Assembly (NCBI GenBank): GCA_029259595.1
Contig: JAJDEW010000062.1
Coordinates: 1-58,452, forward strand
Reading direction: 5' to 3'
DNA from: Planctomycetota bacterium
GTDB taxonomy: Bacteria; Planctomycetota; UBA1135; GCA-002686595
DNA length: 58,452 nucleotides
In this document: positions 7,550 through 15,910 of the stretch, piece after piece
Position numbering within the stretch: position 1 is the first letter of the stretch
How the letters are laid out: every line of letters begins with the position of its first letter
Notes under the pieces: model-generated
What the model saw: only the letters and a program-made list of their open reading frames with translations
Told to the model about the DNA's origin: nothing
Databases searched by the model: none
Position numbers and translations under genes: made by a program

Positions 7550-9822
7550 CCGCATCGGCATCGCGAGCGACGGCGTCGAAGCAGCCACGAGCCGATGGCG
7601 AGCGCGAGGATCAGCGCACCGATCGTGAAGCGTGCTCGGCCGCGGGGCGGCGGGGGTGCGACGAGCGGCGCGTGACCGGCTCCGATCACGGTCCAGCCGG
7701 CGAGGTGCCAGGGCTCCTCGAAGCCGGGTGTGCGCGCCAGGCGCTGTCGGGCGCGCAGCAGTGCGGCGGCGGGGCTGGCGCCGCGCGCGAGCTCGCGGTG
7801 CACGAGCTCGCTGACGCGACACAAGGGCTCGAGCTCGAGCTCGCGTGTCGTGAGCAGCACCGCTCGCGCTCCGGCCTGTAACCAGAAGGGAGCCAGGCGC
7901 GCGGGGTCGACATCCGCGGCCTGCGACAAGGCGATGGTCTGGACGACGAGGCGGGGCGCGGGACAGGCTTCGATCTCGGTCGCGCCGAAGCCCGCGGTGA
8001 GGCCGTCGCTCGTGAGGAGGATGCCCGGCTCGAGGCGTGCGTCGTCGCGGCCGATGGTGGTGACGATCTGCAGGACGTCGGCAGCGCACAGCTGTTCGGT
8101 GAGCCGTGCGGTCGTGAAGTCCGCGCCCGCGAAGGCGTGCACGCGCTCTCTCGGCCAACCTTCGAGCAAGCGTGCCAGGCGATCGGCGTCGAGCGGCAGC
8201 GGCGCGAACTCGCCGGTGCTTTGCGGTGCACCGAGGACCGCGCACGTGCCCGCGGCGAGCGCGAGCGGCGCTCGCGCGCGCGCGTCCAGTGCCAGGGCGG
8301 CGGCGAGCGAGGACACGCGCGTCAGTTCGAGCTCGGTCCCGAGCGTGCGTCCGTCGGCGAGCAGCAGCGCGCCGAAGGGCACCGCTCCATCGAAGTCGGC
8401 GCCGACGATCGTCAGGCGCTCGAGCCCGAGGACCGCAGGCAGGACGTCGGCCGGCAGGAGCGCCCGGAGCAGCCCGGTCAGCAGGGTCCGGGCCAGCTGA
8501 CGATCGGATGCGGAGCGCGGGGCGCGGCGCAAGGTCGCGTCCGTGCGCGCGCAGAGCGTTGCGAGCACGTCCGGCCGCTCGACCTCGGTGCAGCGCAGGT
8601 GTTCCGTCGTCGCGAGGAAGAGCCAGGTGCTGTCCTCGCCCGCGACGTAGCGGAGGATGCCGTGACCCGTGTCAGCTCGCAACAGGTCGCGGCGCACCGT
8701 CGCGAGCGTCTGTGCGCTGGCGCCGAGGTCGCGTTCGAGCGGTGCGTAGACTGCGAGCTCCAGCACGAGCTCGAACGCCGTTCGTTCCGCGTCCTGCGTA
8801 CCGACCGCGACCGCAGCCTGGATCAGCTCGCCGAGCAAGGCGCGCGTTCCGTCCGATTCCAGCGCGGGCACGCGTGCCTGTCGCGGCTGCATCGAGGACT
8901 GCTCACGGACCGCGGACCGCAGGATCGGGAGGCGGGCCTGCAGAGCGCTCCAGTGCTCTGCCGCGGGCCGACCCCGTGTGCGTTCCAGGCGCGCCGCCAA
9001 AGCCTCGACGTCGAGGTCGTGGCGCTGAGACGTGCGCAGGCCGGCGTGCCGCTGCGCGTCCGCGCGCGCTCCGGTCAGGTGGACCGCAGCCTGGTCGAAG
9101 CGTTGCGCGCGCAGCTCGACGTCGGCGAGCGCGAGCTGCACGTCGACGCGCACGTCCTGGTCGTCCGCGAGGCGCGTGAGCGCGTCCTTCAAGAGGGTGG
9201 CGGCTTCCATGCTTCCACCCTCGGCGCGGGACGCGCGCCAAAGCACGAGGCCCAGCCGCGCCAGCACCTCGGCCCGCGCCGCCCGGTGTCGGGGATCGTC
9301 CGGGGCACCGGGCAGCTCCTGCAGCGCCCGCCGCAAGGCCGTCGCATCACGTCGCGCCGCCTGCCAGCGCACGAGGTCGAGGCGCACGGCGAAGGACTCG
9401 TCGCGCGGAGGTCCGTGGCCTTCCTGGGCCGCGACATGCGCGCGCGCGACCTCGAAGGCGGTCCGGGCGCGGTCGAGGTTGCCGAGCTCGAGCTCGAGGC
9501 GCCCGCGCGTGGAGGCGGCGCGCGCGAGCAGGTCGGCGTCATCCGTCTCGCCCATGGCCTGCTCGAGCTGCTCGGCGGCCGCACGCAACCGACCGAGCCG
9601 GCGCTGGGCCTCGGCCAGCTCGATCCGGTGGCGGCCGCGCTCCGCCCTGGACCCCGACGAAAGCGCCTGCTCGAGCCTCTGGACGTCCGCGAGCGCGCTG
9701 GCGCGACCGTCCGCTCGAGCGGCGGAAGCGGCGGGCGCCAGGCTGACCGCGAGCGCAAGACACAGGCGCGCGAGCGGGTGCCAACGCGATCGCGCGCGTG
9801 ACTTCGGATCGGGGCAGGCCAA
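7546..9822 (-). CDS. Exported TPR-CHAT protein with degenerate active site
   Basis: About 758 aa: a signal peptide (HPLARLCLALAVSLAPAASAARA), then helical TPR-like repeats over roughly residues 40-400 (for example RRLGRLRAAAEQLEQAMGE), a C-terminal CHAT (caspase-like) domain over about 460-715 and a final membrane anchor (FTIGALILALAIGSWLL) with a basic tail. The CHAT core is recognisable from GARAVLLTTRELE and the ending WHLAGWTVIGAGH. However, the usual THG histidine is replaced (VTTIGRDDA) and the usual LSAC cysteine is replaced (VVQTIALSQ), so protease activity is doubtful. I chose TTG 9822, just before the signal peptide; the frame is open to an ATG at 10101, but that 93-residue extension is Arg/Pro-rich and looks non-coding. 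It may be a scaffold facing the periplasm. Confidence 0.75.
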   Translation of the reverse strand: MACPDPKSRARSRWHPLARLCLALAVSLAPAASAARADGRASALADVQRLEQALSSGSRAERGRHRIELAEAQRRLGRLRAAAEQLEQAMGETDDADLLARAASTRGRLELELGNLDRARTAFEVARAHVAAQEGHGPPRDESFAVRLDLVRWQAARRDATALRRALQELPGAPDDPRHRAARAEVLARLGLVLWRASRAEGGSMEAATLLKDALTRLADDQDVRVDVQLALADVELRAQRFDQAAVHLTGARADAQRHAGLRTSQRHDLDVEALAARLERTRGRPAAEHWSALQARLPILRSAVREQSSMQPRQARVPALESDGTRALLGELIQAAVAVGTQDAERTAFELVLELAVYAPLERDLGASAQTLATVRRDLLRADTGHGILRYVAGEDSTWLFLATTEHLRCTEVERPDVLATLCARTDATLRRAPRSASDRQLARTLLTGLLRALLPADVLPAVLGLERLTIVGADFDGAVPFGALLLADGRTLGTELELTRVSSLAAALALDARARAPLALAAGTCAVLGAPQSTGEFAPLPLDADRLARLLEGWPRERVHAFAGADFTTARLTEQLCAADVLQIVTTIGRDDARLEPGILLTSDGLTAGFGATEIEACPAPRLVVQTIALSQAADVDPARLAPFWLQAGARAVLLTTRELELEPLCRVSELVHRELARGASPAAALLRARQRLARTPGFEEPWHLAGWTVIGAGHAPLVAPPPPRGRARFTIGALILALAIGSWLLRRRRSRCRCG

Positions 9823-10303
9823 GCGGGAAGTATAGGAGGCGGGGTCGCGGCTCGAGCCCGCGGAACGTCCGCGCGGAGCGTTCGGTCCGCAGCGACCTGC
9901 GCACGTGCCGCGGAGGCGGTCGGTGACCTCGCCAGGGGCGCCGGCCTCCGTCGCGAGAAGGTGGGACGATGCGGTCCGGTGTCGCTGGCGAACCGCGGCC
10001 CCCCAGGCGACCTGGAGCGCTCGTCGCAGCGTGCCGCCAGCCGGTCGAAGGGAACGCCAGGTCGCGCGAGTTCGGAGGGCTGCGGGCTCGCTACCTGACA
10101 TTCCCCGACGGCACTACCGGATCTCCCCGGGCCTGCTGCAATCCAGCCCACGAAGTTTGGGGGAGCGCGGCGCGTCATGGGGTACGCTCCGGCCTTCTTG
10201 AACCCGGGTGTCGCTGTGGCGCCCGTTGCCCATGTGTTTGCGACCGGACGATGCGTACGGTCGAAATTGCGGTCCTTCCCGGGCTGCTCACCGAGGAATT
10301 CGA
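9823..10303 (+). other. Divergent intergenic region between CHAT and beta-helix genes
   Basis: About 480 bp without a convincing gene. It must hold the promoters of both flanking genes. TATACT on the minus strand (complement of 9829-9834) ends six bases before the TTG start of the CHAT gene, which would give an almost leaderless transcript if used. Positions 10048-10091 resemble 12533-12576, after the next gene, as an imperfect direct repeat. GAGG at 10293-10296 is the ribosome-binding site of the beta-helix gene. Confidence 0.4.
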
Positions 10304-12511
10304 ATGAGGCTGTTGCTCCACGTGTCCGTTCGCGCGTTCACCGTCCTTGCCCTGGGGGGAGTCTCGGCCGTGGCGGCCACCGCCCAGACCGTGACCGAGT
10401 TCGCGCCCTTTACCCCGAACCCGCCACCGTCCGTTTGGTACGAGAACGACGTGCGCTTCGCGGGGATGGCCGAGACGATCGACCTGGTCGGGTTCGGCGG
10501 TGATCTGGAAGCGAACCAACCCCTGGCGACGGGGGCGGCGCTGTTGACGACCACCTTCGACAACAACGACAAGGCCGAGGTCGGTGTGTTCGACGCCTAT
10601 GGCTTGCCGGGTTCGATCTTCGGCTCGCTCGTCATCAGCTATTCCTGGCACAAGGCTTCGAACGCTGGCCAGAACCTCGCCGCCGCACCTGCGCTGAAGC
10701 TGACCTTCTCGAACGCGTTGTGCGACGATCCCGGCAGCGCGGGAGACTGCTTCGGAACGCTGGTGTTCGAGCCCACGTGGAACGGGCCGGGGTCGACGCC
10801 GGGGACGCCGCTCAGCTCGAATCCGCCCCTGGACACCTGGGTGACGGAGACGATCGATGCGAACAACGGGCTCTTCTGGTGGACCGGCGGCTTCGGCGAG
10901 CCGAACACCGCCGGCGGACCGCCCTTGAACACGCTCGCGGGTTGGGCGGCTCAGTTCACGTCGGACTTCGGCGACGCACTGATGTTCCAGGTCAGCATCG
11001 GCGTCGGCACGTTTAACCAAGGTCAGGTCGGCTACTTCGACGACGTGCAGATCGCGCACTCGTTCGGGGTCGGCTACAGCCGCAACTGGAACTTCGAGGC
11101 CCCGACGCCGATCGTCCGCAACGTGGACACGCTCGAGACCTTCCTGTCCGTGCAGGCGGCGATCGACGATGCGGACACGCTGGACGGGCACACGCTCGAG
11201 CTGTTGGTGACGGATTGGACCGAGGGTCCCCAGATCCACTTCACGAAGAGCCTGACCTTCCGGCCCGCGACGACGGCGACCCTGCGACAGTCCGGCGATA
11301 CCGGGACGGGCGGGGATGCCCGCGCGTGGCTGTTGATCGACAACGGCTTGACGGTTGCGTTCGAGGATCTTGATTTCGACGGCAACGGCTTCCGCGTATG
11401 GCAGGGAATTCGCTCGAAGGCGACCCTGGACGTCACGAACTGCACGTTCAATGACATCCAGTTCGACGCGAGCGGTCCGAGCTACGCGGGAACGGCCATC
11501 ACGACGATCACGGCCTCGGGACCGCTGACCGTCTCCGGTTGCGAGTTCACGAACATCGGACGGATCGGCCTCCACATCTTCGGCGAGGCCACGGTCGAGA
11601 ACTGCACGTACACCGGCAAGGGCGTCGGCGACTTCCTCGACTACATGCTCTGCGTGGGCTCGTCGGGGGCTTCGATCGGGGATGCGACCATCACGGGCTG
11701 TACGGTGACGAACAACCGTGGCGTCGCGTCCTCGGACGGCTCGGGGTCGGCGGGCATGCTCGCTTCGACCTTCTTCGGCCTGGGGACCGAGGCGACGATC
11801 TCGGGTTGCACGTTGACCGACAACACGATCGGTCTGGCGGTGGGTTTCAACGTGGCCGACATGTCGACGGTGTTCGCGAACGGCAACCGGATCTTCGACA
11901 ACGACTTCGGCCTGATCAACACGTCGAGCATCAGCACCGTGAATGCTTTGAACAACTGGTGGGGGCACACGAGCGGACCGCTCGACACGGCCGGGACCTT
12001 CGAGGCGGGCAATCCCCCGTGCTTCCTGTCCGACTTCGACAACGGGCTCGATGTCATCAATGCGGATGGACTCGGCAACTTCGTCTCGAACGGGAACGTG
12101 GACTACTGCTCGTGGCTCCTGTGCGACACGATCACGCCCGCCAGCACCGCCGCACGCAACGGCCCAGCACCGATCAACCCGGACGGCTTCGTCTCGGTGA
12201 CGGACCCGGTCGTAGGCGGCGTGTGGAACTCGACGATCGACATCGTGACCCCTGGCGCGCTGGGCAGCATCATCGCGATCGCCCTGGGCGGGCCCGTCGA
12301 CAGCATCTTCCTGAGCGGCACGGTGGCCGGCGAGCTCTTGTGCCTGCCGCCGTTCGTCTCGCCCTTCAACATTGCAGCCGGGATCCACGCGATCGGAATC
12401 CCGGTCGACTGCTCGCTCCTGGGCGCGACGCTCTGCACGCAAGGCGCCACGTTCGTCAGCGGTGCGGTGACGCTCCAGAACGCGATCGACATCACGATCG
12501 GTACGTTTTAG
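10304..12511 (+). CDS. Secreted right-handed beta-helix repeat protein
   Basis: 735 aa with a signal peptide (MRLLLHVSVRAFTVLALGG then AVAATAQT). Residues about 25-270 form a beta-sandwich-like region rich in Trp/Gly, perhaps a laminin-G/jelly-roll fold. Residues about 275-560 carry parallel beta-helix repeats of the type seen in pectate-lyase-like proteins: SVQAAIDDADTLDGHTLEL, then rungs such as VSGCEFTNIGRIGLHI, VENCTYTGKG and ISGCTLTDNTIGLAV, and NNWWGHTSGP, a common end-of-helix signature. The C-terminal 120 residues resemble a terminal domain found on other planctomycete secreted proteins and end in TIGTF. ATG 10304 has GAGG seven bases upstream. It is likely a cell-surface or released polysaccharide-binding protein; no catalytic residues could be assigned. 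Confidence 0.82.
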   Translation: MRLLLHVSVRAFTVLALGGVSAVAATAQTVTEFAPFTPNPPPSVWYENDVRFAGMAETIDLVGFGGDLEANQPLATGAALLTTTFDNNDKAEVGVFDAYGLPGSIFGSLVISYSWHKASNAGQNLAAAPALKLTFSNALCDDPGSAGDCFGTLVFEPTWNGPGSTPGTPLSSNPPLDTWVTETIDANNGLFWWTGGFGEPNTAGGPPLNTLAGWAAQFTSDFGDALMFQVSIGVGTFNQGQVGYFDDVQIAHSFGVGYSRNWNFEAPTPIVRNVDTLETFLSVQAAIDDADTLDGHTLELLVTDWTEGPQIHFTKSLTFRPATTATLRQSGDTGTGGDARAWLLIDNGLTVAFEDLDFDGNGFRVWQGIRSKATLDVTNCTFNDIQFDASGPSYAGTAITTITASGPLTVSGCEFTNIGRIGLHIFGEATVENCTYTGKGVGDFLDYMLCVGSSGASIGDATITGCTVTNNRGVASSDGSGSAGMLASTFFGLGTEATISGCTLTDNTIGLAVGFNVADMSTVFANGNRIFDNDFGLINTSSISTVNALNNWWGHTSGPLDTAGTFEAGNPPCFLSDFDNGLDVINADGLGNFVSNGNVDYCSWLLCDTITPASTAARNGPAPINPDGFVSVTDPVVGGVWNSTIDIVTPGALGSIIAIALGGPVDSIFLSGTVAGELLCLPPFVSPFNIAAGIHAIGIPVDCSLLGATLCTQGATFVSGAVTLQNAIDITIGTF

Positions 12512-12599
12512 CCGCAGCGACTCGAGCTCGTGGGACCGCCAGGTCGCGTGAGCTCGTGATGGCTGCGAGCTAGCACGAGGCGGGGGTTCCTCCTTCGCC

Positions 12600-12633
12600 G
12601 GCGGCGGGGGCGGAGCGATCCGTCCTCGCCGCC
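12600..12633 (+). terminator. Hairpin after beta-helix gene, possible terminator
   Basis: A 14-bp stem including two G-U pairs (12600-12613 with 12620-12633) has a 6-nt loop and lies 88 bp after the stop at 12511. There is no T-tract, only TT, so intrinsic termination is uncertain. The rest of the gap from 12512 to 12793 shows no gene. Confidence 0.35.
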
Positions 12634-12793
12634 TTCGTAGCCGTTCGGTGCGCAGAGCGGACTGTGGAACAACCCTTACGCTGACCCCGGGGGAAGCGCG
12701 AAAGGGGGGGCCGGGTGAGCCGCAGACGGGCCTACAATCGCGCGCCCGACGTCTGCTCGGTCTCCGCCTTCGTCCAGAGCCTCCTCCGTTCTC

Positions 12794-14653
12794 ATGACTT
12801 TTCGACCCTTCCTGCGCGTTGCCGCCCTGGCGGCTTTTCTTCCTCTCCTGGCCTCCCAGCAGGCCGTTTCCGTCCAGAGCGACCCGCGCGGTCCCGGTCC
12901 CGAGGCCGAAGCGGCCTTCGCCGAGCTCCTGACGAATGCGCGCCTGGTCGGGTTCACGACCATCACGGGCATGGAGGGCTTGAAGGCGGACAGCTACACG
13001 CTGACGCGGGTTTCGAAGCAGGACGACGGCAAGTGGTTCTTCGAGGCCAAGATCGAGTTCGGGGGCACGGCCATCCCGATGGGCTTGGCGCTGCCGGTCG
13101 AGTGGGCGGGGACGACACCGGTCATCACCGTCGACGACATGGGCTTCCCGATGATGGGCAAGTACTCGGCGCGCGTCCTGTTCCACGACGACCGTTACGT
13201 CGGTGTGTGGCATGGTTCGAGCGGCTCGGGCGAGATGTTCGGGCGCGTCGAGCGCATGGGCGACGAATCCCTCCCTGAAGCGACACCCGGGGGAAGCGGC
13301 GGCAAGCCGGCGGGTGAGGGCGACGACGGTGCCAAAGGGGACGACGACGAAGGCACCGCGCGCGCGCACGACGCGTCATCGGACGGCTCGTGGCCCTCGT
13401 TTCGAGGTCGCGGTGGCCGCGGCATCGCGGACGGCTTCAAAACGCCGGTGACGTGGGACATCGACAGCGGCGAGCACGTGCGCTATCAAGTCGACGTACC
13501 GGGCCTGGCGCACTCGTCTCCCGTCATCCACGGTGACAAATTGTTCGTGACGTCCGCCGTGCGCCTCGACGGCGACCAGGAGCTGCGCGTCGGCCTCTAC
13601 GGGAGCATCGATCCCGTCGTCGACGACAGTGAGTTCGGCTTCCTGCTCTTCTGCTACGACAAGAACACCGGCGAGCTCTTGTGGGAAGAGGCCGCCTGGG
13701 AAGGCAAGCCCGCCATCGCGCGGCATCCCAAGGGCAGCCACGCCGCGTCGACGCCCGCCTGCGACGACGAGCGCGTCGTCGCCTTCTTCGGCTCCGAGGG
13801 TCTGTACTGCTACGACCACGACGGCAAGCTGCTGTGGAAGCAGGACTTCGGCGTGCTCGACTCGGGCTTCTTCCTGGTGAAGGCCGCCCAGTGGGGGTTC
13901 GCCAGCTCGCCGATCCTGCACGACGACAAGGTCGTGATCCAGGTGGACGTGCAGGGGCAGAGCTTCGTCGCGCTCCTGGACGCGAGGACGGGCAAGGAGA
14001 TCTGGCGGACGAACCGCGAAGAGGTCCCGACCTGGAGCACGCCGACGGTCGACGTGCGCGCCGGGCGCTCGCAAGTCATCTGCAACGGCTGGAAGCACAT
14101 CGGCGGCTACGACCTCGCGACGGGGGAAGAGCTCTGGAAGCTCGAGGGCGGGGGCGACATCCCGGTGCCGACGCCGGTTGTCGCCCACGACCTGATCTAC
14201 ATCACGAACGCCCACGGTCGCCTCGCGCCGATCTACGCGATCGACGTGAACGCGACGGGCAAGCTCGAGGCCGACCCCGAGAAATGCGCGGCGATGGCCT
14301 GGAGCCACGACCGCCGGGGGATCTACATGCAAACGCCGATCGTCTACGGCGACGAGGCCTACTTCTGCAGCGACGCCGGCATCGTCGGTTGCTTCGACGC
14401 GCTGTCGGGCGAGGAAATCTACCGCGAGCGGCTCGGCGAAGGGCGAACCGGCTTCACCGGCTCGGGGATCGCAGCCGACGGCAAGCTGTACTTCACCAGC
14501 GAGGAAGGCGACGTCTATGTCGTTCGCGCCGGCCGCACGTTCGAGGTCCTGGCGACGAATCCGCTCGGCGAGGAGTTCATGTCGAGCCCCGTGGCCTCCG
14601 AAGGCACGCTCTACTTTCGCTCCCGCCGCATGCTGACCGCTGTCTCCCTCTGA
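12794..14653 (+). CDS. Exported PQQ-like beta-propeller protein
   Basis: A 619-aa protein with a signal peptide (FLRVAALAAFLPLLASQQAV). Residues about 30-155 form a separate domain (EAAFAELLTNARLVGFTTI, then a beta-rich stretch) seen on planctomycete propeller proteins, followed by an acidic/Gly linker around 160-195. The rest is a BamB/PQQ-type propeller with repeated blades such as KNTGELLWEEAAW, YCYDHDGKLLWKQDF, LDARTGKEIWRTNRE, YDLATGEELWKLEGG and CFDALSGEEIYRERL. The propeller includes WPSFRGRGGRGIADG at its start, the 'WPxFRG' signature of these proteins. It probably binds ligands or partners outside the inner membrane; there is no clear evidence for PQQ-dehydrogenase activity. The enoyl-CoA hydratase gene starts four bases after its stop. 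Confidence 0.88.
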   Translation: MTFRPFLRVAALAAFLPLLASQQAVSVQSDPRGPGPEAEAAFAELLTNARLVGFTTITGMEGLKADSYTLTRVSKQDDGKWFFEAKIEFGGTAIPMGLALPVEWAGTTPVITVDDMGFPMMGKYSARVLFHDDRYVGVWHGSSGSGEMFGRVERMGDESLPEATPGGSGGKPAGEGDDGAKGDDDEGTARAHDASSDGSWPSFRGRGGRGIADGFKTPVTWDIDSGEHVRYQVDVPGLAHSSPVIHGDKLFVTSAVRLDGDQELRVGLYGSIDPVVDDSEFGFLLFCYDKNTGELLWEEAAWEGKPAIARHPKGSHAASTPACDDERVVAFFGSEGLYCYDHDGKLLWKQDFGVLDSGFFLVKAAQWGFASSPILHDDKVVIQVDVQGQSFVALLDARTGKEIWRTNREEVPTWSTPTVDVRAGRSQVICNGWKHIGGYDLATGEELWKLEGGGDIPVPTPVVAHDLIYITNAHGRLAPIYAIDVNATGKLEADPEKCAAMAWSHDRRGIYMQTPIVYGDEAYFCSDAGIVGCFDALSGEEIYRERLGEGRTGFTGSGIAADGKLYFTSEEGDVYVVRAGRTFEVLATNPLGEEFMSSPVASEGTLYFRSRRMLTAVSL

Positions 14654-14657
14654 ACCC

Positions 14658-15434
14658 ATGCCCGAATTCGCCCACGTCGAGAGCCATGGCCGGCTCCTTA
14701 CCGTCACGATCGATCGCCCCGAGGTCCTGAACGCGCTCCATCCCGCCGCGAGCTACGAGCTGGCCGGGATCTTCGACGACTTCGAATCCGATCCGAAGCT
14801 CTGGGTCGCGATCGTCACCGGCGCCGGCGAGCGCGCCTTCTGCGCCGGCCTCGACCTCAAGTCCCAGGCCGCCTCCGACAAGCTGCCCGACGCGCCGGAG
14901 ACGGGCTTCGCCGGCCTGACAGAGCGCTACGGCGGCGCCAAACCGATCATCGCGGCCGTGAACGGCATCGCCGCCGGCGGTGGCTTCGAGATCGCGCTGG
15001 CCTGTGACCTCGTCATCGCCAGCGAAACCGCGCGCTTCTCCTTGCCCGAACCGCGCATCGGCCTGGCCGCCATCGCGGGCGGCATCCACCGGCTCTCGCG
15101 CCAGATCCCGCTGAAGCACGCGATGGGAATGCTCCTGACCGGCCGCAACGTCAGCGCACGAGAGGGCCACGAGCTCGGCTTCGTCAACGAGGTCGTCCCC
15201 GCGGCCGAGCTCATGACGACCGCCCGCCGCTGGGCCGACGACATCGCCGCCTGCGCCCCGCTCTCGATCCTCGCCACCAAAGAACTCGCGATCGAAGGCA
15301 TGCGCCACGGCACCGTCAAGGAAGCGATGAACGCGGACTACCCCGCCCTGGAGCGCATGATCCGCAGCCGAGACTTCGTCGAAGGCCCCAAGGCCTTCGT
15401 CGAAAAGCGCAAGCCCGACTGGCAAGGGCGCTAG
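14658..15434 (+). CDS. Enoyl-CoA hydratase/isomerase family protein
   Basis: A 258-aa crotonase-fold enzyme. The oxyanion-hole segments are GERAFCAGLDLKS (about residues 55-67) and NGIAAGGGFEIALACD. Both glutamates used for hydration are present, in GGGFEIA and in LPEPRIGL, so hydration of trans-2-enoyl-CoA is plausible. The C-terminal trimerisation helix ends in FVEKRKPDW, the usual close of short-chain hydratases. Length is typical (about 260 aa). It starts four bases after the propeller gene but has an unrelated function, so the link is probably only transcriptional. It could supply beta-oxidation or a related acyl-CoA route; the substrate chain is unknown. Confidence 0.9.
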   Translation: MPEFAHVESHGRLLTVTIDRPEVLNALHPAASYELAGIFDDFESDPKLWVAIVTGAGERAFCAGLDLKSQAASDKLPDAPETGFAGLTERYGGAKPIIAAVNGIAAGGGFEIALACDLVIASETARFSLPEPRIGLAAIAGGIHRLSRQIPLKHAMGMLLTGRNVSAREGHELGFVNEVVPAAELMTTARRWADDIAACAPLSILATKELAIEGMRHGTVKEAMNADYPALERMIRSRDFVEGPKAFVEKRKPDWQGR

Positions 15435-15446
15435 CCTGCTAGCAGG
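15435..15446. repeat. Perfect 12-bp palindrome at gene end
   Basis: CCTGCTAGCAGG lies immediately after the hydratase stop. Its core CTGCTAG/CTAGCAG is the same sequence as the outer ends of the MITE 190 bp downstream. The remaining gap to 15910 holds a hairpin and the MITE but no convincing gene. Confidence 0.6.
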
Positions 15447-15511
15447 CCCGGGCAAGAATCACCGGACGCGCTGCGAGAGTTCACCAAGCGTGGCCAGCAC
15501 AAGCTGTGGCG

Positions 15512-15538
15512 GGGCCACACACGTCAGGCGTGGCCCCA
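15512..15538 (+). terminator. Stem-loop after enoyl-CoA hydratase gene, possible terminator
   Basis: A perfect 8-bp GC-rich stem (GGGGCCAC 15512-15519 with GTGGCCCC 15531-15538) and an 11-nt loop, about 80 bp after the hydratase stop. There is no T-tract, so it may be a Rho-assisted or purely structural element. Confidence 0.35.
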
Positions 15539-15631
15539 CCTTCTCCCGCGACTTGCTTCTGAAAGAGCGCCCAGCATCCGGATGACATGCAAGGGACGTC
15601 GTCCTGAAGCCTGATGACTTCTTGGCGGCTC

Positions 15632-15798
15632 CTAGCAGTCTGATGAAAAAGTGCTTCGGATGCGATGCATGTGACCGGGAGGCCCGGCAGGTGCGCGAGA
15701 ACGCAGGCGAATCGGTCGATTCGGCGAGGCTCTCGTGTGCCGGCCGGGCTTTCCGGACGCGTGCAGCGCGCCGGATGAATTTTTCATCAGGCTGCTAG
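15632..15798. mobile_element. 167-bp palindromic MITE with TA-containing ends
   Basis: The ends are near-perfect inverted repeats: CTAGCAGTCTGATGAAAAA at 15632-15650 and its complement (one mismatch in 19) at 15780-15798. The interior continues as an imperfect palindrome whose centre, CGAATCG-GT-CGATTCG at 15708-15723, falls exactly at the midpoint of the element. It encodes no protein. The TA just inside each outer end is what an IS630/mariner-type transposase would leave as a TA target duplication, so this is most likely a non-autonomous miniature element moved in trans. No source transposase is in the window. Confidence 0.8.
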
Positions 15799-15910
15799 CC
15801 CTGCGTTCCTCGGCCTGCAATCTCTCGAAGTCCGGGCGCGCTTACGGGATCGTGACCTGCGACGTACAGGTCGACGGTGCCTTCGCGCCCGCGCAGCGTA
15901 GACTGCGAGC

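Noticed and set aside
10175..13369. Minus-strand open frame of over 1000 codons across the beta-helix gene
   Set aside because: Arg-rich translation without domains and opposite a gene with signal peptide, ribosome-binding site and helix repeats.
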